A program made the position numbers and the translations under genes. The notes under the pieces were generated by a model. That model did not search any database. It worked only from the letters and a program-made list of their open reading frames with translations, and was not told the origin of the DNA. DNA of 64,000 bases from Saprospirales bacterium (GTDB lineage Bacteria > Bacteroidota > Bacteroidia > Chitinophagales > Saprospiraceae), in NCBI GenBank assembly GCA_007693915.1, contig RECS01000135.1:1-64000 (forward strand). The letters are read 5' to 3'. Numbering within the stretch: position 1 is the first letter of the stretch; every line of letters begins with the position of its first letter. This document shows, piece by piece, positions 60,219-64,000 of the stretch.

Positions 60219-61157
60219 ATGAATTTAAAAACAGAATGGATATCAATAGTCTATAATCCCGTTGCAGGAGGTGGAGGTAGTTTACATAAAATAAAAGAGC
60301 TGGTCAGACTTTTAGAGAAAAATGGAATACAAGTAAAGCTTTTTTCAACCCAAAAAGGAGATCAACCTCTATTGGAGCAGGACTTACGAAATATTTCAAA
60401 ATCAGGAAAAATCATTGTAGCTGGGGGAGACGGTAGTTTGAATAAACTGGTTAATCAAGTTTATCGTCATTTTGGGAATAAATTGTTCGAATGGGAATTT
60501 GCTGTTTTTCCAATAGGCTCAGGAAATGATTGGGCAAGTGCTTACGGGTTTTCACCCAAGCTTGAAACCTGGGTCACAACATTTATAAGAGGACGTAAAG
60601 TATTGGCACCACTTGTGGAATTGAAAGTAAAAAATTCCGAAAAAAATTATAAAATTTTGGCAATCAATTCAGTCGGTGCAGGAGTGACAGGGGAAATAAT
60701 GAAGCGCTTGCACAAAGGTAGATCAAAGAGTCCTTCCAAAGCTGCTTATCTTGCGTCTACACTTATTTCATTTTATCACTATAAATATCCGAAATTCACG
60801 ATAAGTATAGATGAACACACAAGAAAATTAAAAATGTTGACCGCCAATTTAGGTCTAAATAGAACCACGGGCGGTGGGATGGGTCTTTTTCCGCAGAATA
60901 AAATAGATTCCGGTTTAGGCCTTACTATAGTTGACAAGCCCAAACTAACTGCAATTCCCTCACTTTTGTGGCAATTGTACTTTGGCAATATTTCCAAAGC
61001 GAAGAAAACTGTTGAATGCCTAAAGCCGAATAGGATAGAAATTCATTCAGAAGTAGGGCAGTATATGGAAATAGACGGGGAAATGCATTTTTTCATTTCC
61101 TATTCAGCGCAATTACATGCTAATCGACTTCGGATATTTGGAATTAGAAAAAGGTAA
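60219..61157 (+). CDS. diacylglycerol kinase-family lipid kinase (YegS/DgkB-like)
   Basis: 312 residues, no signal peptide. NPVAGGG near the N-terminus, the nucleotide-binding G69GDGS73 in VAGGDGSLNKLV, then FPIGSGNDWASAYG and NSVGAGVTGEIM. The C-terminal sandwich ends MEIDGEMHFF. These are the conserved blocks of soluble diacylglycerol/sphingosine-type kinases. The lipid substrate is not certain. Confidence 0.93.
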   Translation: MNLKTEWISIVYNPVAGGGGSLHKIKELVRLLEKNGIQVKLFSTQKGDQPLLEQDLRNISKSGKIIVAGGDGSLNKLVNQVYRHFGNKLFEWEFAVFPIGSGNDWASAYGFSPKLETWVTTFIRGRKVLAPLVELKVKNSEKNYKILAINSVGAGVTGEIMKRLHKGRSKSPSKAAYLASTLISFYHYKYPKFTISIDEHTRKLKMLTANLGLNRTTGGGMGLFPQNKIDSGLGLTIVDKPKLTAIPSLLWQLYFGNISKAKKTVECLKPNRIEIHSEVGQYMEIDGEMHFFISYSAQLHANRLRIFGIRKR

Positions 61158-61240
61158 GTGGGATTCTGATTTTTTTTTTCAAATTCCTTTTTTTATTCAC
61201 AAGAATAACGTATATTCAATGCTGATAAAGTAGTTCTCAG

Positions 61241-61248
61241 TACCTTTG
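61241..61248 (+). promoter_or_regulatory. -7 box TACCTTTG upstream of the coiled-coil protein
   Basis: Exact TAnnTTTG, 32 bp before the ATG at 61281. No -33 box at the usual spacing. Confidence 0.4.
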
Positions 61249-61280
61249 TATATTGATTTTATTAACTAAAAAATCAGATA

Positions 61281-61958
61281 ATGAATAAGTTAAATTGTAT
61301 CGTGCTGTTATCAGCAATGTTTTTTGTAATTGGATTACCAATGACTGAGGCGCAAATCAGCGAAGGTTCCAATGTGATGAGTCAAGGAAGTCAGCCATCT
61401 TTTTCTTTTACTGTAAATAATGCCGATGAGCGTTTGGCTAGTAATGAATTCCAATCCTATGTCCGATCAGAATTTCGAACACGAGTCAGGAGGGACAGGA
61501 GAGCCAATGAATGGGTTGCCAGAGATGTAAATGTAGTAGGAATAGATGCGACCAAAGCTATTACAATATATGCAAAATTCAATGAAGCCGGTGGTGATGT
61601 AGCTGTCAATTTATGGTTCGAAATGGATGGGAAGTTTCTTTCCACAGCTGAATATCCAAGTAAGCGACAAGGTATATTTGAGTTTATTGAAAAGTATAAA
61701 GCTCAATTGAGAACTGCAACAATAGAGTCTATTATCTCCGACCAAGAAAATGATTTGCGGTCGCTGGAAAGACAACTAAACAGGTTGCAGAGAAATAAAT
61801 CCGGCTATGAAAAAGACATCCGTGACGCTGAAAAAACCATTGAGGATTCTAAAAAGAAAATAGAAGAGAATAAAAAGGAACAGAGTGAAACCGAAAGTGC
61901 CATTGAACGTCAAAGACAACTTATCGAAGAAACGAGAAGGAAATTGAGAGATATTTGA
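61281..61958 (+). CDS. exported coiled-coil protein of unknown function
   Basis: 225 residues. Signal peptide to about residue 25 (GLPMTEAQ). Residues 35-145 form a compact domain (NAITIYA-like strands: ATKAITIYAKFNEAGGDVAV, LWFEMDGKFLST). Residues 150-225 are a long Lys/Glu-rich coiled coil (DLRSLERQLNRLQRNKSG, KTIEDSKKKIEENKKEQ). Probably periplasmic. I do not recognise a family. Confidence 0.7.
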   Translation: MNKLNCIVLLSAMFFVIGLPMTEAQISEGSNVMSQGSQPSFSFTVNNADERLASNEFQSYVRSEFRTRVRRDRRANEWVARDVNVVGIDATKAITIYAKFNEAGGDVAVNLWFEMDGKFLSTAEYPSKRQGIFEFIEKYKAQLRTATIESIISDQENDLRSLERQLNRLQRNKSGYEKDIRDAEKTIEDSKKKIEENKKEQSETESAIERQRQLIEETRRKLRDI

Positions 61959-62074
61959 TACCAAATAATGGTTGTTTAAGAATTGAGCCTTCGGTTATCG
62001 CTCTTTGCGGAGGTGAGAGTTGTGGAAAGTGTAAGAAACCTAGAATTATTTATCTTTCAACTTTTCAACCTTGA

Positions 62075-62137
62075 GCAATATACAATCTTTATCGCCATTC
62101 CACTTTATTTTGTTTTGTGTCAATACGAGACAGGCAC
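62075..62137. repeat. possible diverged copy of the 130-bp intergenic repeat tail
   Basis: The stretch reads CCATTCCACTTTATT ... GTGTCAATACGAGACAGGC and shares TACGAGACAGGC (62124-62135) exactly with the tandem repeat at 2613-2624. The CTCCATTTCATT-like stretch before it is also similar. The match is partial and short. Confidence 0.35.
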
Positions 62138-62189
62138 CTATATAGAACCATTCCCAAAAATCCCTTATCTTCGATAAAAATCTATCCAA

Positions 62190-63908
62190 ATGAAACCATT
62201 TTACCACTTAGCTTTTTCTTGCGTCCTTTTTTCGTTTTGCTTTTTGCTATCCTGTACCACCACTGAAATGGCAGATAAAATTATATTCAATGCGCAGGTA
62301 TTTTGTGTGGAGGAAGGTGAAATATTTGCTGAAGCTATTGCCATAAAGGACGGAAAAATACTGCAGGTGGGTTCAGAAGAGCACATTATGGTGAAACGGA
62401 ACAACAACACAGAGATGATTGATGCCGACGGAAATTTTGTTATGCCGGGATTGATAGAAGGTCATGGACACCTTTTAATGATGGGGGAATCCCTTGCGCA
62501 ACTCAACCTTAACGATGCTGAAAGCTGGGAGGAAATTGTAAATTTGGTAGCAGCAGCCACTGCAGAAGCAGATCCCGGACAATGGATTGTAGGAAATAGC
62601 TGGCATCAGGACAAATGGTTGGATACTCCTGCTGATGGCATAGATGGATACCCTACGCACCACAGTCTCAGTTCAGTGAGTCCAGACCATCCGGTCCTCC
62701 TTTATCACGCGAGCTACCACGCCTTATTTGCCAATGCTAAAGCCATGGAATTAGCTGATATAAATAAAAATACTCCTAATCCGGATGGTGGGCTGATACG
62801 CAGAGATGCTGAAGGAGAAGCAATTGGGGTTTTTGAGGAAACTGCTATGGGCTTGATCAGATCTGCATATACGAAGGAAAGAGAAAGCTGGCCGGTTGCG
62901 GATTGGATGGCACAGAAAAAAGCCTGGATTCAAAGAGCGGAACAAGAGGCTTTTAGTTATGGAATTACCAGCTTCCACGACTTGGGGCTACCCTGGGAGG
63001 ATTTGAAATTATTGCGTTCAATGGCTGCATCGGGAGAATTGGATATCAGTGTTTTTGCCATGGTCAGAGAACCTATCCGTGAACTGGAAAGATCAATTGC
63101 CTACCTGCCCATTATCAATGAGGGGGAAACAGGATTTACAGTCAGAACGGTAAAAGCCTTTGTAGACGGAGCTTTGGGATCCTATGGAGCTCTCCTTCTC
63201 GAGCCATATAGCGACCAACCCGAAACTTATGGGCAGTTGGTGACATCTATTGAAGTTTTGGAAGAAATGGCCAATCTATGCATAGAAAATGGTCTTCAAT
63301 TTTCCGTGCATGCTATTGGCGACAGTGCCAACAGAATTGCTCTGGACATATACGAAGCGGCTTTTGATCATGCAGAAAAATTAAAAAATGCCCGTTGGCG
63401 CATAGAGCACGCTCAACATCTGCATCCGGATGATATTCCACGATTTGGTGAATTGGGTATTCTGGCCTCCATGCAGGGAATTCACTGCGTATCAGATGCA
63501 CCTTTTGTGCCCACCCGTCTGGGAGAAAAACGTTCCCGTGATGGAGCCTATGTATGGCGCTCACTGATTGAAAGTGGAGCCAGAATTAATAATGGGACCG
63601 ATGTGCCTGTCGAGTCCATAGACCCATTTGAGAGCCTTTACGCTTCTGTTGCCAGAAAAAAACCGCAGGCAGAAAAGTCCTTTTATCCGGAACAAAAAAT
63701 GACGCGTTTGGAAGCTTTGCAAAGTTATACCATCAATAATGCCTTTGCAGCCTTTGAGGAAAAGACCAAGGGAAGTATTAAATCAGGAAAAAGAGCGGAT
63801 ATCATTATCCTCGATAGAAATTTATTGATTTGTCCTGACGAGGATTTACCGAATACGCAGGTTTTGAAAACATTAGTGGGAGGAAAAGTGGTTTTTTCGG
63901 GTAGCTGA
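62190..63908 (+). CDS. amidohydrolase-family lipoprotein (YtcJ-like)
   Basis: 572 residues with a lipoprotein signal ending FLLSC22TTT. Amidohydrolase 3 pattern: first metal ligands H92-G-H94 in PGLIEGHGHLLMMG, then GNSWHQDKW, VKAFVDGALGSYGA, FSVHAIGDSANR, WRIEHAQHL and NNGTDVPVESIDPFESLYA. YtcJ-like enzymes hydrolyse amide or ester bonds of unknown substrates (some act on N-formyl or N-acyl compounds). Full length and intact. Confidence 0.92.
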   Translation: MKPFYHLAFSCVLFSFCFLLSCTTTEMADKIIFNAQVFCVEEGEIFAEAIAIKDGKILQVGSEEHIMVKRNNNTEMIDADGNFVMPGLIEGHGHLLMMGESLAQLNLNDAESWEEIVNLVAAATAEADPGQWIVGNSWHQDKWLDTPADGIDGYPTHHSLSSVSPDHPVLLYHASYHALFANAKAMELADINKNTPNPDGGLIRRDAEGEAIGVFEETAMGLIRSAYTKERESWPVADWMAQKKAWIQRAEQEAFSYGITSFHDLGLPWEDLKLLRSMAASGELDISVFAMVREPIRELERSIAYLPIINEGETGFTVRTVKAFVDGALGSYGALLLEPYSDQPETYGQLVTSIEVLEEMANLCIENGLQFSVHAIGDSANRIALDIYEAAFDHAEKLKNARWRIEHAQHLHPDDIPRFGELGILASMQGIHCVSDAPFVPTRLGEKRSRDGAYVWRSLIESGARINNGTDVPVESIDPFESLYASVARKKPQAEKSFYPEQKMTRLEALQSYTINNAFAAFEEKTKGSIKSGKRADIIILDRNLLICPDEDLPNTQVLKTLVGGKVVFSGS

Positions 63909-63985
63909 GTTGTGTAGGATTTTAATCAAATAAAATAGCTGCCCTAAATCAATCTCGCAAGCACCTGTCATTGATAATATAACAA

Positions 63986-64000
63986 TACAATGTCATTGTA
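63986..64000. repeat. 15-bp palindrome at the window edge
   Basis: TACAATG-T-CATTGTA, perfect 7+1+7 inverted repeat in the last 15 bases. The window ends here, so a larger structure cannot be excluded. No gene follows in view. Confidence 0.6.

Noticed and set aside
61983-62177. 64-codon open frame before the YtcJ-like gene
   Set aside because: No recognisable protein features, low-complexity hydrophobic composition and overlap with a possible repeat remnant.
1-64000. tRNA, rRNA or riboswitch genes
   Set aside because: No cloverleaf, conserved rRNA segment or known riboswitch core was recognised by eye; a covariance-model scan (tRNAscan-SE, Infernal) would be the decisive test.

Overview
The window comes from a Bacteroidota chromosome, probably a Saprospiria/Chitinophagia-like, non-Bacteroides lineage. 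The evidence is internal. Many secreted proteins end in type A (FPNP...) or type B (gliding-motility-associated) C-terminal sorting domains of the type IX secretion system (T9SS). Bacteroidota-typical families are present (DUF4837, DUF3078, FISUMP domains, zinc-less DksA-like protein, insertion-bearing SecA). Promoter-like TAnnTTTG -7 boxes recur, and Shine-Dalgarno signals are weak. No rRNA, tRNA, CRISPR array, transposase or integrase was seen by eye.

Layout. 1-5.3 kb: the end of a T9SS type B protein, a small lipoprotein, a ParE-type toxin-antitoxin pair, a macro-domain protein, a 0.8 kb non-coding stretch with a 130-bp tandem repeat, a T9SS fibronectin-like protein and a lipoprotein. 5.5-9.6 kb: secA and a small exported protein. 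9.6-13.55 kb: a visibly AT-rich inserted segment with a secreted GH16 glycosidase carrying Cys-rich repeats and a SAM methyltransferase. It is bracketed by a 188-bp perfect direct repeat made from the 3' end of the upstream gene. 14-18.6 kb: S41 protease, tsaB, two ArsR-type regulators, lspA and a DksA-like protein. 18.7-22.6 kb: an Fe(III)-type ABC importer operon behind a perfect 23-bp palindrome that overlaps its predicted promoter. 22.6-30.6 kb: a beta-CASP nuclease, a DUF3078 protein, a serine hydrolase, a T9SS protein, a possible NlpC-like protein, a DUF4837 lipoprotein and a small barrel.

30.9-36.4 kb (minus): one apparent operon of a T9SS-secreted vanadium-haloperoxidase/PAP2-fold enzyme, an OprO/P-like porin and a CYTH-domain enzyme. 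This reads as a possible phosphate-ester scavenging system. 36.6-39.1 kb: an OmpA-family protein and glutaryl-CoA dehydrogenase. 39.4-42.8 kb: exbB-exbD-exbD-tonB, a small membrane protein and folB. 42.9-54.4 kb: an amidohydrolase, outer-membrane and propeller proteins, three tandem FISUMP-domain T9SS proteins and another barrel. 54.6-60.1 kb: a P2-type cation ATPase, a frameshifted DUF2905 gene and a NatAB-like ABC exporter. 60.2-64 kb: a diacylglycerol-kinase-family lipid kinase, a coiled-coil exported protein and a YtcJ-like amidohydrolase lipoprotein.

The genes mix core envelope biogenesis (SecA, LspA, TonB energisation) with surface and secreted proteins that depend on it. The observations most worth following are the repeat-bracketed GH16/methyltransferase insertion, the haloperoxidase-porin-CYTH operon and the palindromic operator of the iron importer.
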